Notes: generated by a model from the letters alone, not told the origin. 64,000 nucleotides of DNA from Maniola hyperantus (GCF_902806685.2 NC_048541.1:5267465-5331464); one strand, 5' to 3'. Shown: positions 33,250-44,544, numbered from the stretch's first letter. Numbers and translations: made by a program.

Positions 33250-33558
33250 ATACTCTATCCACGAAAACAAGTCAGTATAGCGCTCTCTCTGTTTTGTAAT
33301 CCCATACGAATGACAGATCCAAAAATCTCAGTGAGCGTTAACCATTTTGAGGCACCGACCAATCACAAACAAAACTATATTTTCGAATGTTTTTTGAAAA
33401 CATTTTCGAATTGAATTTCAAATGTTTTTAAAAACATGTTTCTGATTGGCTGGTGGCTCAGGACGGTTAACACCCACTGAGATTTTTGGCCCAGTCACTT
33501 GTATAGGATTACATAATAGAGAAAGTGGTATACTAACTTCTTCCCGTGGATAGAGTAT
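33250..33558. mobile_element. MITE with long TIRs (tactctatccacg)
   Basis: Left 'tactctatccacg' is mirrored by right 'cgtggatagagta'. Similarity continues inward in blocks: 'tatagcgctctctctg', 'aaaaatctcagtg' against 'cactgagattttt', and 'accgaccaatcaca' against 'tgattggctggtg'. About 309 bp, non-coding. Related to 34461-34768. Confidence 0.75.
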
Positions 33559-33669
33559 GGATACACAAACAAATCAATCGATCGACGGTAACATAGCAAA
33601 TGTAAATAAGCTCTTACATCCTAGAAGTAATTAACAGTTAGACATACGAAGTAGAGCGAACTTACAGTG

Positions 33670-33834
33670 CGCGACAGGTTGACATGCCAATCGGGGAGGA
33701 AACGCCCCGCACAGCTCCCGCGTTAACCCGTTGCGGGCAAGCGCGGGTGACGTACGGGTGTGCGGTGCGCCCCCCGCCTCATACCCATGATAAGACTATG
33801 CTCATACCCGATTTGCCATGTCGACCTGTCGCGT
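33670..33834. mobile_element. GC-rich MITE copy 2, both ends present
   Basis: Left 'gcgacaggttgacatgccaa' with 'tcgggg', right 'catgtcgacctgtcgcgta'. Interior GC-rich ('ccccgcacagctcccgcgtt'). Confidence 0.75.
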
Positions 33835-34093
33835 ATTTAACCGTGTAATTTACAATACGCAAACAATTGTTGAGTCATGAAAAAATATATTATGTACAAT
33901 ACATCTAATAGTCTCTCTTCTACTATCACAGTCCAAAGCTTATTGTGTGTATACAGACTGACTGCATTTATACTGCACAGACAGTGCAGTTTGGATGGAC
34001 TTCATAGGAAACAAATGAGTTCATAAAACTGCATCCAAACTACATTTCGTATTCAGTATGCTTTCTATGCTCGGAGTTTCTCTAAGTCATCAA

Positions 34094-34318
34094 ATCAGAA
34101 ATGAGGAGATCTGTAGGAGAACTAGAGTAACCGACATAGCTCACCGGGTTGCGAAGCTGAATTCGGAAAACCGATAGACGTTGGGGTCTCAAGGTGCTGG
34201 AATGGCGACCTCGCACCGGAAGGCGCCTCGCACCCCCACTAGGTGGACGGACGGCGCAAGACCGTAAAATCCCTACAAGAGATATATGTACAGCAGTGGA
34301 CGTCTATCGGTTGATGAT
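34094..34318 (+). mobile_element. RTE-like LINE 3' coding end
   Basis: Encodes RNEEICRRTRVTDIAHRV-like residues, then VLEWRPRTGRR, then a frameshifted AQDRKIPTRDI region equivalent to the 'YVQQWT' tail, ending in 'gatgatgatgcat'. A 5'-truncated, degraded non-LTR retrotransposon. Confidence 0.7.
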
Positions 34319-34460
34319 GATGCATTCTAAATACAGAACAAAGTCCGTCTGTTTAAACACCACACAGATCGAGAACACAAAGATTTGTTTTCAGTTTTTT
34401 TACTCTACGGACTAAGAAGGCAAAAGGTCTCCACAATGACCTCTATGTAGAACTACGTAC

Positions 34461-34768
34461 TATACCCTAACCGCGGAATAAAGTTAATAGGTATAGCGCT
34501 TTCTCCTCCTAATCCCATACAAAAACAGAGGGGTTATTAAGAGGGGTAAAAAAATCTCGTTGAGTCAGTCTCACGGGGGTGTGACTCAACGGGATTTTCC
34601 CCCCGTTGAGTAACACAGTGACTCAATGGGATTTTTTTTCAAGGGCGCGGGTACTAACTTCATTCCGCAGATAAATTAGTATAGCGCTCTCTCTGTTACG
34701 TATCCATACAAATGATAGAACCAAACAGAGAGAGCGTTATATTAACTTTATTCGGCGGATAGGGTATA
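34461..34768. mobile_element. MITE with about 40-bp TIRs and internal TGAGTCA motifs
   Basis: Left 'tataccctaaccgcggaata' and 'aagttaata' mirror right 'tattaactttattcggcgga' and 'tagggtata'. Inside, 34558-34630 has 'cgttgagtca', 'tgactcaacg', 'cgttgagta' and 'tgactcaatg', that is, four AP-1-like (TGAGTCA) half-palindromes around G/C runs. Confidence 0.75.
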
Positions 34769-35308
34769 GACAGGTCATTCTGAACAAAAAAAATTGCAGG
34801 CTGCAACTCGTTAGATCAGTTAGTATAATACAAATTATTAGTCAATAGTGCGGAAGGAACCAATACACGAAGAATTCTACTGTACATCACAACATATAAA
34901 GCGCTTATAAATATTAGGTCTTATCAAGTATTACTATTTTATCTAGATCATATTCTGTAGTCTGAATCATAAGTATACCATAAATTATTATTTGTAAAAT
35001 AAATATCTCAACAACCGTTGAGTTTATAACACTCTTTAAACTTGACGTTAAATAAACTGTTATATTGATATGTTGTTTTTAAATACATTACGCACATTGA
35101 AAACAGAACGGAACCTATCTAAAATGTCCGTTTTTCAATGTAATGATTTGTATTTAGCAATTTAACTTATTGTGAGGACAAAGGACTATAAGAGAGCACT
35201 AGAGTGCTAGTATCGTCTAGACAAAATATTGAAGTTACCGAGACAAGGATCTTTATGACGTGTTATTTATTTCTCACAGCTGATCATCTGATATAAGTAT
35301 ACATAGTA

Positions 35309-35429
35309 CGCGACAGGTCGAAATTGCAATCGGGGAAGGAACGCCCCGCACACTCGCACTAACCCGGTGTGGGCGAGTGAAGCTGGCGTGCGGGCCACGT
35401 ATACCCCGATCGCCATCTCGACCTGTCGC
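35309..35429. mobile_element. GC-rich MITE copy 3
   Basis: Left 'cgcgacaggtcgaaattgca' and 'atcgggg', right 'ccccgatcgccatctcgacc' and 'tgtcgc'. The terminal repeats are close to perfect, and the GC-rich centre stands out against AT-rich flanks. Confidence 0.78.
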
Positions 35430-36098
35430 TGACTATACTTACAAAGTTGTAAATCAGAACAGCCGATTTTTGGGTAGTGCCATTTTCGTTTTCAATGTGC
35501 GATTGTTTTACACGGAAACATAAGTTTTAGAACACATTCAAACGAGAGCTTTTTAACGCTACGTCATAACAATAGCATTGTAATGAATCACATAGAGTAA
35601 CTTAGAAATGTTGAAGTGATAATAATAATCACATCCATCTGACGTCACACATTCACTAGACTTTTCATTCCAATAAAAAATTATACAAAAATATTTAAAT
35701 ATACACAAATGCAAATAAATGTCAAATTTTTTGTTGTCTGCTGATTATTTTCATTATTTTAACCTCATGTTGTAATTTGTTCTTCATGTGTTTCATATTT
35801 TTGACTCTCATTAGAAAAATGGCGAAGCGTTTCGGAAACCGTCTGCAATTCTCATGCTATCCTTTTCAGCAAGCAAAATTGTGAAACGGATGGCAGCTAC
35901 TTTTTAGACGAGTATGTTTACGTTTTTATGTACAAAAGAATTAGCACTTAGAAACTTTTATGAAATTAAGAATATTATCTTGCATAATTAACAATATAAA
36001 GAAAGAAATGCTATTAATATAGAAATCTTACTTATGCTTATTAGTAGAATTTCTACTTAATAATAGAGAATCTTAATTATTACACAACAAAACAATTT
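35430..36098. other. Non-coding stretch
   Basis: Nothing recognised. Confidence 0.4.
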
Positions 36099-36099
36099 T

Positions 36100-36252
36100 A
36101 GAGACCGATTTTTCAATCGTCTTTATCTAGTCGTCAACTTTTATCTAGGGAATAAATTTGAGGTTTTTGACACTTTTTTTTTTGAAAGTCTGTCAAAACA
36201 TCAAAGTTATTCATTAGATAAAAGTTATTTGACAATTTAAAAATCGGCCCTA
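36100..36252. mobile_element. Foldback MITE (gaccgatttttcaat)
   Basis: Left 'gagaccgatttttcaatcgt' with 'acttttatctag' mirrors right 'tagataaaagtt' with 'tttaaaaatcggccct'. The arms are about 70 bp, nearly the whole 150-bp element. Confidence 0.7.
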
Positions 36253-36413
36253 AGTAGGAAATTTAGAATTAACTTGTGATTTGAAGTTAACAAACTAAAA
36301 ATAAAATATATAGAACTTTTTCTTAGGATTTTTTTAGGGATGTAACAATACTTCATACTGTAAATAAAATAGAAAGTATAGCGAAATATTGTACTTAAGA
36401 GGTATTTTATAAA

Positions 36414-36612
36414 AATCATCATGATCAACCCATAGCCGGCTCACTACAGAGCATGGGTCTCCTCTCAGTGTGAAAAGGATTTGGCCATAGTCCACCACGT
36501 TGACCAAGTGCGGATTGGCAGGCTTCACAAACCTTTGAGAACATTATGGAGAACTCTCAGGCATGCAGTTTCCTCACGATGTTTTCCTTCATTGTTAAAG
36601 CGAGTGATATTT
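36414..36612. repeat. Dispersed lepidopteran repeat (ccaagtgcggattggcag type)
   Basis: Shares 'gggtctcctctcag', 'ccaagtgcggattggc', 'tttgagaacat' and 'tctcaggcatgcagtttcct' with 38684-38885. A fragment is also at about 19465-19500 (reverse). Probably a SINE/LINE tail. Confidence 0.6.
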
Positions 36613-37249
36613 TAGTAGTAACCACTAGGCTATAACGGCTATCATATCAATCTTCTCAGTTGTATATTTATCCATTTCAGTTTGAGTCAATATTTTTTAT
36701 TGCTTGGTCATTTTTAGTGTACCAATACCACACATGACATTATTGCTTATCAGTCAATATAGAATGAACAACTTAAGTTTGTTACAACCCTAGTGAACAA
36801 AACCGGCTTACTCGCATGATACAATGCGTCAATCTTCACACTAGTAAGTATACCCGGTTTTACCTAGTCTAGTAATTTACCTTACTCTAATAAAAAAATG
36901 TAATGCAAAAACTAATTTCTATCTTATAGAAATTCGATTCGTCATATTAAACGCCAGCTTTCCAATAAGTAAACAAAATTAAGTCTGCATTCTTAACAAC
37001 AGAATTATTTAGTACAGTTCGTATGTCAGAAGTTAAAACCGCTTCGAAGTCACTTTTACGCCTTTAGCATACTGACGCATTCGCACCCAACGTGCGGTAC
37101 AGTATACGTTAATGTTATAAGCGTTAATGGTTTTATTTTTGCGTTCAAATGCGTTGGTATACTAAAAGCGTTATGATAGTTTGAGGAGCAGTCAAGGCCT
37201 AGACCTGACCTACTCCACTCCATCCTATAATACAGCCAAATTTGGACTG
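36613..37249. other. Non-coding stretch
   Basis: Nothing recognised. Confidence 0.4.
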
Positions 37250-37587
37250 CAGTAATAAAATTACGTGATTGTTGTATAGCGGTGGTTTATGGGGCTAGAA
37301 TTCATTATTAAATATAATAATTTAAAAAATCATGTTTTTTTTTGAATAACTAATTATTAACGTCACGCTGTACGGAAAGCGATTAATGACGTCACATGGC
37401 CTAAACGACGAATATTTTTAATTTTTTAACATAAAAATATTTTCGCGCAGAAATTACTCTATTTTTACGTCAAAAAATTGAAAAAATTGTAATTTACGGA
37501 TTGTGACTTCGTTATTCACCATCCGCACCTACAGCGTGACGTTCATGTTAAAAATGAATGTAAATCATGTTTTTTTTTAAATTATTA

Positions 37588-37799
37588 TCCATACTAATCC
37601 ATACTTAATATTATAAATGCAAAAGTGTGTCTGTCTGTCTGTCTGTCTGCTACCCTTTCCCGGCCCATCCGCTTAACCGATTTTGATGAAATTTGGTAAA
37701 GAGATAGCTTTCACCCCGGGGAAGAATTCCCACATTCCCATTCCCCATTATTTTTGAAAACCTAAATCCACGCGGACGAAGTCGCGGGCATCAGCTAGT
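37588..37799 (+). mobile_element. Helitron-like element inside the TIR element
   Basis: A|TCCATACTAATCC..., (GTCT)n, 'ccgattttgatgaaatttgg', then 'cacgcggacgaagtcgcggg', 'catcagctag' followed by T. The CGC-bulge-GAC/GTC-GCG hairpin lies just before the end. Confidence 0.75.
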
Positions 37800-37854
37800 C
37801 TTTAATAATGAATTCTAGCCCTATAAACTACCGCTATACAAAAAGTCACTTCAT

Positions 37855-37860
37855 TTTATT
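37855..37860 (-). terminator. Candidate polyadenylation signal AATAAA for the FAM174-like gene
   Basis: Minus-strand AATAAA, about 85 nt beyond the stop codon, inside the right arm of the TIR element. Position fits a short 3' UTR. Use is inferred. Confidence 0.4.
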
Positions 37861-37945
37861 ACTACAATCCAAGACCCTATTCAACTCTTGACACACGCAC
37901 ATGTATTAGCTTTGTACGCGCCATCACATAACCTTCAAAAACCAA

Positions 37946-40900
37946 TTATAATATTGAATTGCTACTGGTATTAGACCAGTTGATCAAAGTGTCCGACGGC
38001 CCATCTTCTATATCTAATAAGAGATTGTTCTTTGATTCGTCCTTTGAGCGGTGTAATACAACATCCTCGTCATTCGTCTGGAGATTAACATAGGATAGGG
38101 ATTTCTTCTTCTGCTCCAAGTCAAAGATCTCCAAATCCTCTTCATCATCCTCGTCAGATTCCATGGTTAAGGGTATTCGAGACAGTTCAAGGTTGTCTCT
38201 CCGATCGTCTGATTGGAGGACACCATATCTAAATTGATTTGTATCGTTGGTGTTGTGTGAATTATTTGCATCGTAGTTCTTGCCCTTTTTCCTGAAAGTA
38301 TGGAAATTGAAATTAATTTTGTACTTATTCTCATCAGAGGCCAAATCACTATACCCATATTATAAATGCGAAAGTGTGTTTATTTGTTGCTTTTTGAAGG
38401 ACTACCTTCAATCACGTCGCAACGAAGCAACAGATTGATGTGATTTTTTGCATGGGTATAATTTAAAACCCGGAGAGTGACTGGCTCCTTTAATACTGAA
38501 AAATCAAAGAGAACCCACAGGATTTTTAAAAACCTAAATCTACGCAGACGAAGTAGTGGGTATCAGCTAGTTTTGTATAAATTGTATCAGGTCTTACCTA
38601 CCTTACCTTACCGTACCTTCAATGTTGTGCTGGTAAGCAATTTAGAGTTCCAGTATGAGGCAGCATAGAAAGTAGAAACCGATTCATCATCATCATCCCA
38701 TCACTTGACTCAACTCTCACTACTTGACTGGCTGGCTCACTAATGAACACGGGTCTCCTCTCAGAATGAGATAGGTTAGGCCAGTGTGGTGGACACCACG
38801 CTGGCCAAGTGCGGATTGGCCGACTTAACACATCTTTGAGAACATCATAGAGAACTTTCAGGCATGTAACTTCCCTCAGAATAATTTCCTTACTTAATAC
38901 AAACTCCGAAAAATTAGAGATATGGGTTCGAGCCCTAATTCCTCTGAATCGGAGGTCGACGTGTTAATGGAATGGTATATACAGGAGTGCCACATGGCGC
39001 CACATTTTTACTCTCTATGGCGCACCAGGGCGCCACGGTGCTCACTTTGGGAACCCCTGCACTGGACTGTCACAGTTTCCAATTAAGGATATACTGCTAC
39101 TGATTCTGAGCACAACCTAATTTTAGAGTATTCGCATCCTCTTCTTACTAATGTAATATGAAAAGGACAGGCGCAGTTTGACAGTTTTATATTTATTTTT
39201 TAGATGGTACCTAAACCCCGTGATTTAGCGCAGTCGCGAGCCTACTGTTTAAATTTGTAGCGTGCACTAAAATTTAGAGTTTTTAAATGTAAAGTTCTGT
39301 CCTTTTTTAGCATTGCTAAAAAGAAAAGGATGCAGATACTCTAAATTTAGTTTATAGAAAGACAACGGAATCGGTGCCAGTATACGGGTTTACTTAAACT
39401 TAAGCTGGTACCTGTAAAACACAAAGTAGGCAACACCAAGGAGGGCAAAACCGCCAAAAACAATAAGTCCTCGCTTCACTACGCCAGGGCTCTGGAGAGC
39501 ACTTTCCACATCACTGGAAGTGGAATTGGTCACTGCAGTTTCATTTTGTTTAGGGGTCGTGGACAATGTTTCATTGTTTTTTAATGCATTGACAGTGCCG
39601 TTCGATGTGATGTTTTTACCTGAAATAGAAATATTAACAATTTTTACTTTGGCTATTCAATGAGATTTACATATTATTAAAACAAATCAATACATATAAT
39701 ACATTTATCTATTAAGGGTCTCATAAGAAAGCCCAGAGTCACTCAGCAGGTGATGAAGACAACTATGTTTGGAGTTACGTGATCAAATCAGAAATGAGGA
39801 GATCCGTAGGAGAACTAGAGTAACCAACATAACCTTTATAATTTGGGTAGTGATGCTTGCAACAATTCAAGACATACAGAATAGTTACTTTTTTGTACCG
39901 GTACAAAGCACTCCACTGAGCATACTAGGAATTAAAATTGAAACTTTGTGTCAAATGGTTAACAAACTTAAAACTAACAGTGGACGTGGAGTTTACGAAT
40001 TATGGTAGACCCTCTATTTAGTAATGCCTAAGAAATAATTTATTTTTGAAATAGTCATCATCCCAATTATTGCAGATCCAGCATACTTGCATTAGTAGGG
40101 GTCAGTGATGAAAGGTCACTGAGAGATAGCTGTTAATAGCTGTGAGTCAGTTTACAATAATGTAGCGTGGGTGCAACCAATGCCATTCTTTATGCAAAGA
40201 CACTAATGTAAATATTTACACTTGTTTACAAAATTAATCTAACCTTTTAAATAGAGTGCAAATTCTCTATAGGTACTATAATAAACTAGATATATCTTAG
40301 ATACTTAGAAACGTTGTCTTCAGTTGGTTGGTTGATCTTTACTTTAAACCTACACATTCCCAGTGCTCTTCCTATAACCAAAACTCTACAGGGAAGGAAA
40401 ATGGTTGGTCCATGTTTCTCAATTAATCATTTTCTGCATAGAAATCTCATATTTTTATGTAAATTAAAAATTAATCTTAATCTCGAAAGTTATTTGTGTA
40501 TGAAACCTTGTCAAACCAATCAAAGTAAAAACAGATAGCTTAGACAGACTTTTGCAATTATAAGTAAATAGATGTCCGCATGGATTTAGGTGTTTAAAAA
40601 TCCTGTGGGTACTCTTTGATTTTCTGGAAAAAAGTTGCCTATGTCAATTTCCGAGATGCAAGCTACCTCTGTACCAAATTTCATACAAAATCGTTTAACA
40701 GATGGGCCTTTAAGAATCCCATGGGAACTCTTTGATATTCAGGGATAAAAGTAGCCTATATCCGTCCCCGGGATGTAAGCTAACACTGTACCAAATTTTA
40801 TTGAAATCGGTTAAACAGAGGGGCTGTGAAAAACTAGACGACAGACACAGTTTTAAATTTATAATATTAGTATGGAAGTATGGGGTTCATCTAGGATTTG

Positions 40901-41389
40901 GTAAATTAGCTACATTTACTTAGTTAGAAAAAAAAGCAGAAACTTAATTTGTAAGTAAACACTCACATAGAACTATTGTAGATAGAAAAAATTTAAAATC
41001 TTTTAAAATATAGAATAATATCACTTACCATTTTGAGGATCTAATTTAGTATCAACTTTAGTTGTATCAGGTTTAATAGTTGTGCTATTATATTCAGGCT
41101 TTGCAGATGGCAGACTAGCATCCCCACCTTCACTGGGACCAATAGCATTCGGCACACCTTCAGCTTTAGGTATTTCTTTTGTATCCTTTCTTATAGTTGT
41201 ATCATTTTTGTTGTCATTTATATTTTGACCTGTTGGCAGATCAGCCTCGCGTTTCCGAAGTTTTAGACTATGAGAGTAAATCGGTAGCTCATAGTTCGCT
41301 GCATGTGCACTATATTCGACTTCATTATAAAAATTCGATGTTTGTACATAGGTAAACAGGAGCAACAAAATACCAGTGCATATAATCAT
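37946..41389 (-). CDS. Single-pass membrane protein, FAM174/DUF1180-like (3 exons)
   Basis: Exons 41389-41029, 39619-39412 and 38291-37946 join in frame (donors G|GTAAGT and CAG|GTACC; acceptors TTTCAG) to a 304-aa protein. Start MIICTGILLLLFTYVQ is a signal peptide. A long Thr/Ser/Asn/Lys-rich lumenal region follows, with several N-glycosylation sequons (NST, NIT, NGT, NET). The membrane segment is about residues 171-189 (GLIVFGGFALLGVAYFVFY). The cytoplasmic tail starts RKKGKNY and holds FRYGVLQ, NLELSRIPL and the acidic ESDEDDEEDLEIFD. The order TM, basic, RYG(V/L)L, acidic-FD matches the FAM174 family as I know it (small, Golgi/plasma membrane, poorly understood). The lumenal part here is longer than in vertebrate members. 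Introns carry Helitron-like elements, a SINE-like repeat and a MITE. The gene structure is well supported; the family name less so. Confidence 0.8.
38347..38573 (+). mobile_element. Helitron-like variant in intron 2
   Basis: 'atattataaatgcgaaagtg', 'caatcacgtcgcaacgaagc', 'atgggtataatttaaaaccc', 'ctacgcagacgaagtagtgg', 'gtatcagctag' plus T. It lies 55 bp upstream (in gene sense) of exon 3. Confidence 0.7.
38684..38885. repeat. Dispersed repeat in intron 2
   Basis: 'cgggtctcctctcagaatga', 'ccacgctggccaagtgcgga', 'ttggccgacttaacacatct', 'tttcaggcatgtaacttccc'. Same family as 36414-36612. Confidence 0.6.
39117..39355. mobile_element. MITE in intron 2
   Basis: Left 'ctaattttagagtattcgca' and 'tcctcttctta' mirrors right 'aagaaaaggatgcagatact' and 'ctaaatttag'. 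Inner 'gaaaaggacag' mirrors 'ctgtcctttttt'. About 240 bp. Confidence 0.7.
39775..39835 (+). mobile_element. RTE-like LINE fragment in intron 1
   Basis: Plus strand encodes DQIRNEEIRRRTRVTNI, the same C-terminal segment as at 34094. Only about 60 bp retained. Confidence 0.65.
40569..40880 (-). mobile_element. Helitron-like element in intron 1, partly duplicated
   Basis: Reverse copy: 'gtccgcatggatttaggtg' ... 'gtttaacagatgggccttta', then a second 'actctttgatattcagggat' ... 'aaatcggttaaacagagggg', ending 'ttataatattagtatggaag'. The core appears twice in tandem. Confidence 0.65.
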
Positions 41390-43109
41390 GTTGGATGAAT
41401 ATTTTCCCGGTGCATCGGCTTATCCTGCCTCTTATTCAGAGAATACTAGAAAGTTATATTTAGGTATGTACTTAATTAGTGCTACTTTATCCTCTTCGCA
41501 TACGCACGCATGTAATTAATATATGTAGGTACCTACCTATTTTACCGGGATGTTACAACTTCATAATATCACTTCACAAGACTACTGTAACTTATTAAAA
41601 GGAAGTGTCCTATTAAATATTTAGATAGCTAGTGCGTAATAAAATTGTTTAAAAATTTACTGATAATATTCAGGATAGATTAATCGCAATTTCCCTAATG
41701 AGTAATGAGGAGGAAAATAAAATATTTTTGGTGGTGTTTTGACATTTTGACATGAATGACGCAAGATTGACAAATATTTGCTCACAGATTATTTGCTATA
41801 GCCCACAGCCTACAAAATCTTTTGGCTGCGTTCAAAAATTTGTACACAGTGGTCATGGGTAACTTTAGAAACGAATGGTTAACTTTAGAGCGTGACGAAC
41901 AATATTTGTAGTAACCTCTGGGCACAACAAACAAAATAATAAACGACATTTTATTAGGTGCACTAGGAGGTGACGTGAAATCAAAGATTTAAAAATATTT
42001 TAGTATTTACCACGACACGACGACGATGCCACGAACGCAACGCGGTCCATGTCACAATAATATATGTTATCTAGTCATTTCATAGCCTACATAATATAGA
42101 CGCCTGTCAGTGTAGGTACAGCCTCGAGGTTTTGTTACACGTTTCATAACAGCTGTCGTCAACACTGTGAGTGACATTATAAAAACCCCCGCTATTATAT
42201 CAATGTTACCCATTCTACTGTATGATTCCTCTTCACCACTTCACAGCTAAGTTGGTGGCATTATATTTTGAACGCATCATAACATTTTAAGCTAACCTTC
42301 AGTGGCCCTACCGCGGTTGTTTGACAGCTACAATGTCACGATCGCAATCATCTCTGATTGGTTAATGCTCGCTCACTATTGGCCACAATGCATTGTTGCT
42401 CATTGTTGCAACAAGAATCGCACAAATTCAGCCAATCAGAACAATTGAGATTGTAATAATGATTGATGCAGGTTTTAGACAATCGCCCCGCTGCTAACTG
42501 ACACTTGACACTAGCTTGACAGTTGACAGACTTTTTGACTTTTGAAGTTTGAACGCTATTTTGATTTTCGCGCCACTTTTTATTATTATGTACTAGAATT
42601 ATTTTTCTAATTTCTACGAAAGTAAAAAATACTCAAAATTTCCTTAGTGCTGTTTTCGTGAATCATACTAGCGTGGCTGGGCGGTGCGGATTACCTCTCA
42701 TTACTCTCATTTCTATAAATTGGTATGTAGTATGTAACTACCTACCTATATTATTACCTTGGTAAGTACCTGTAAGGTATATTGTGTCCCTATTCCTGGA
42801 CACGATTCACGATTGATTAGCGCACTATACAGTACTAGTGAGTAGCTGCTAAGTTATTTAGGCCTAAGTTTTTCTAATCTAAGTGTTAACTTTGGTAGGT
42901 TGTTACCTACCTAAATTTCAGTCCTTTGATTAAGGATTTGTCCCGTTCACTTCTGCGCTCCGAGACAGTGGTATCTATCCTTAATTTAAGATTCAGGCAA
43001 ACTCTTCTATAGGTAGTTTAAGTACCTACCTAGTACTAACATACTAATGTAGTTTCAATAATTGACCATACTGGTTTCTGGAGCCTAATCTACATCTGAA
43101 AGGAAATAG
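41390..43109. other. Upstream/intergenic region of the FAM174-like gene
   Basis: Non-coding. Presumed promoter and 5' UTR of the gene lie just above 41389; no TATA box assigned. A repeat at 42341-42490 is listed separately. Confidence 0.45.
42341..42490. repeat. Dispersed repeat (tctctgattggttaatgctcgc)
   Basis: 'atctctgattggttaatgct', 'attcagccaatcagaacaat' and 'gagattgtaataatgattga' also occur at 57010-57147. Internal inverted 'ctgattgg/ccaatcag' suggests a foldback element. Confidence 0.6.
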
Positions 43110-43304
43110 GTATATATGATAAAAGGAAAATCTGACTTGACTGGCTGATCTATCAACACATAGCTCAAACCATGGATGGATCAAGCTGAAATTTGGCTGA
43201 CATAGACATCCACTAAAGGATTTTTAAAAATTCAATCCCTAAGGGGTAAAACAGGGGGTTGAAATTTGTGTAGTCCACGCGGACGAGGTCGCGGGCATAA
43301 GCTA
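43110..43304 (+). mobile_element. Helitron-like element, second subfamily
   Basis: 'tatatgataaaaggaaaatc', 'ctgatctatcaacacatagc', 'aatccctaaggggtaaaaca', 'cacgcggacgaggtcgcggg', 'cataagctag' plus T. Confidence 0.7.
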
Positions 43305-43374
43305 GTAAAGTAATATAATGAGTTGACTAACAGCCAAAATGAATTAGCCTTACTTATTTACCTATGTCGTTATC

Positions 43375-43582
43375 CATACTAATATTATAAATGCGAAAGT
43401 GTGTCTGTCTGCTAGCCTTTCACGGCCCAACCGTTCAACCGATTTTGACGAAATTTGGTACAGAGATAGCTTGCATCCCGGGGAAGGACATAGGCTACTT
43501 TTTATCCCGGAAAATCAAAGAGTTCCCATGGGATTTTTAAAAACATAAATCCACGCAGACGAAGTCGCGGGTATCATCTAGT
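43375..43582 (+). mobile_element. Helitron-like element, best-preserved copy
   Basis: A|TCCATACTAATATTATAAATG head, 'cacggcccaaccgttcaacc', 'atcccggggaaggacatagg', 'cacgcagacgaagtcgcggg', 'tatcatctag' plus T. All modules are present in order. Confidence 0.78.
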
Positions 43583-43589
43583 TGTCAAT

Positions 43590-44544
43590 ATTTGATTTTA
43601 CTTATCAACAGATTACAGATAGATTGAATATTAATTTTGGGTCTAAGTACATGTATTTAAAGTTCTAGAATTATTGGGCAGTAAGAAGATTTTAGATATG
43701 TTGGTTGTAGTGCTGTAAAGTTGTTGGGTAAAGGCATCTTTATTAATAACTTTCATAAGGCAATGGGCTGACCTCATGGGTCTTGCACTTTTGTGAAAAT
43801 TTATAATTTTGCTTTTTAAAATTTATAATTTTAACAATTTTTGTAAGTATGTTTATGTTAGTTTGTACTCGTAGTTTAATTTGTGTAATTGGCTTTATGG
43901 CCGTTTTAATTAAATAATAAATAAATAAATAATAATAATAATAATTATGTATATTATTGGTACCTGCTGCATGGCTGTAAATAAAACTCACAATCACATA
44001 AGTATTAGATATTTAATTTACTCAAATAGACATTTATATTAATTATATATTTAAAGTATGTAATGTTTCCAAATTTTAATTTTTGGTAAGTATCTATAAC
44101 ACTGACTGAGTATCCACATAATAATGTTTAAACCTAAAGATACAAACATCGGTACACTTTGTTCCAAACATTTAGGTACACAGTAAATATCGCTACAAAA
44201 TTGAACAAGTTAGAAATAGTATAGATTTATCAAAGACTTACAATTAAAAGTGGTTTTAAATACGGCAGTGATTAAACAAGCCAAACATACATTCTGATCT
44301 GTACCGCCGAACATTGAAATTAATGTACAATTTGGTATTGTTAAGGTACGGTTTCAGAAGCGCATTATATAAATCACATTGCTAATTCCCATAAAGGCTG
44401 CAAAGATGGTTTACGACGTGGCGTGGCAACCATCTTATATACAGCTCTTGTCTTTTGCTAGACATCCTATCTACTTTTCGATATTTATCATGCACTTTAA
44501 AAATGTACCTTAATACACAGACTGTAGAGATCACCAAATAATTA
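43590..44544. other. Non-coding stretch with AAT/AAAT microsatellite
   Basis: (AAAT)n/(AAT)n tract at about 43910-43945. No gene recognised. Confidence 0.45.

Larger units (their letters stand above)
37250..37863. mobile_element. TIR element carrying an inserted Helitron
   Basis: Left arm 37250-37310 ('agtaataaaattacgtgatt', 'gttgtatagcggtggtttat', 'ggggctagaattcattatta') is mirrored by right arm 37803-37863. The arms are about 60 bp, and the unit is about 400 bp without the Helitron at 37588-37799. It lies directly downstream of the FAM174-like gene. Confidence 0.8.
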
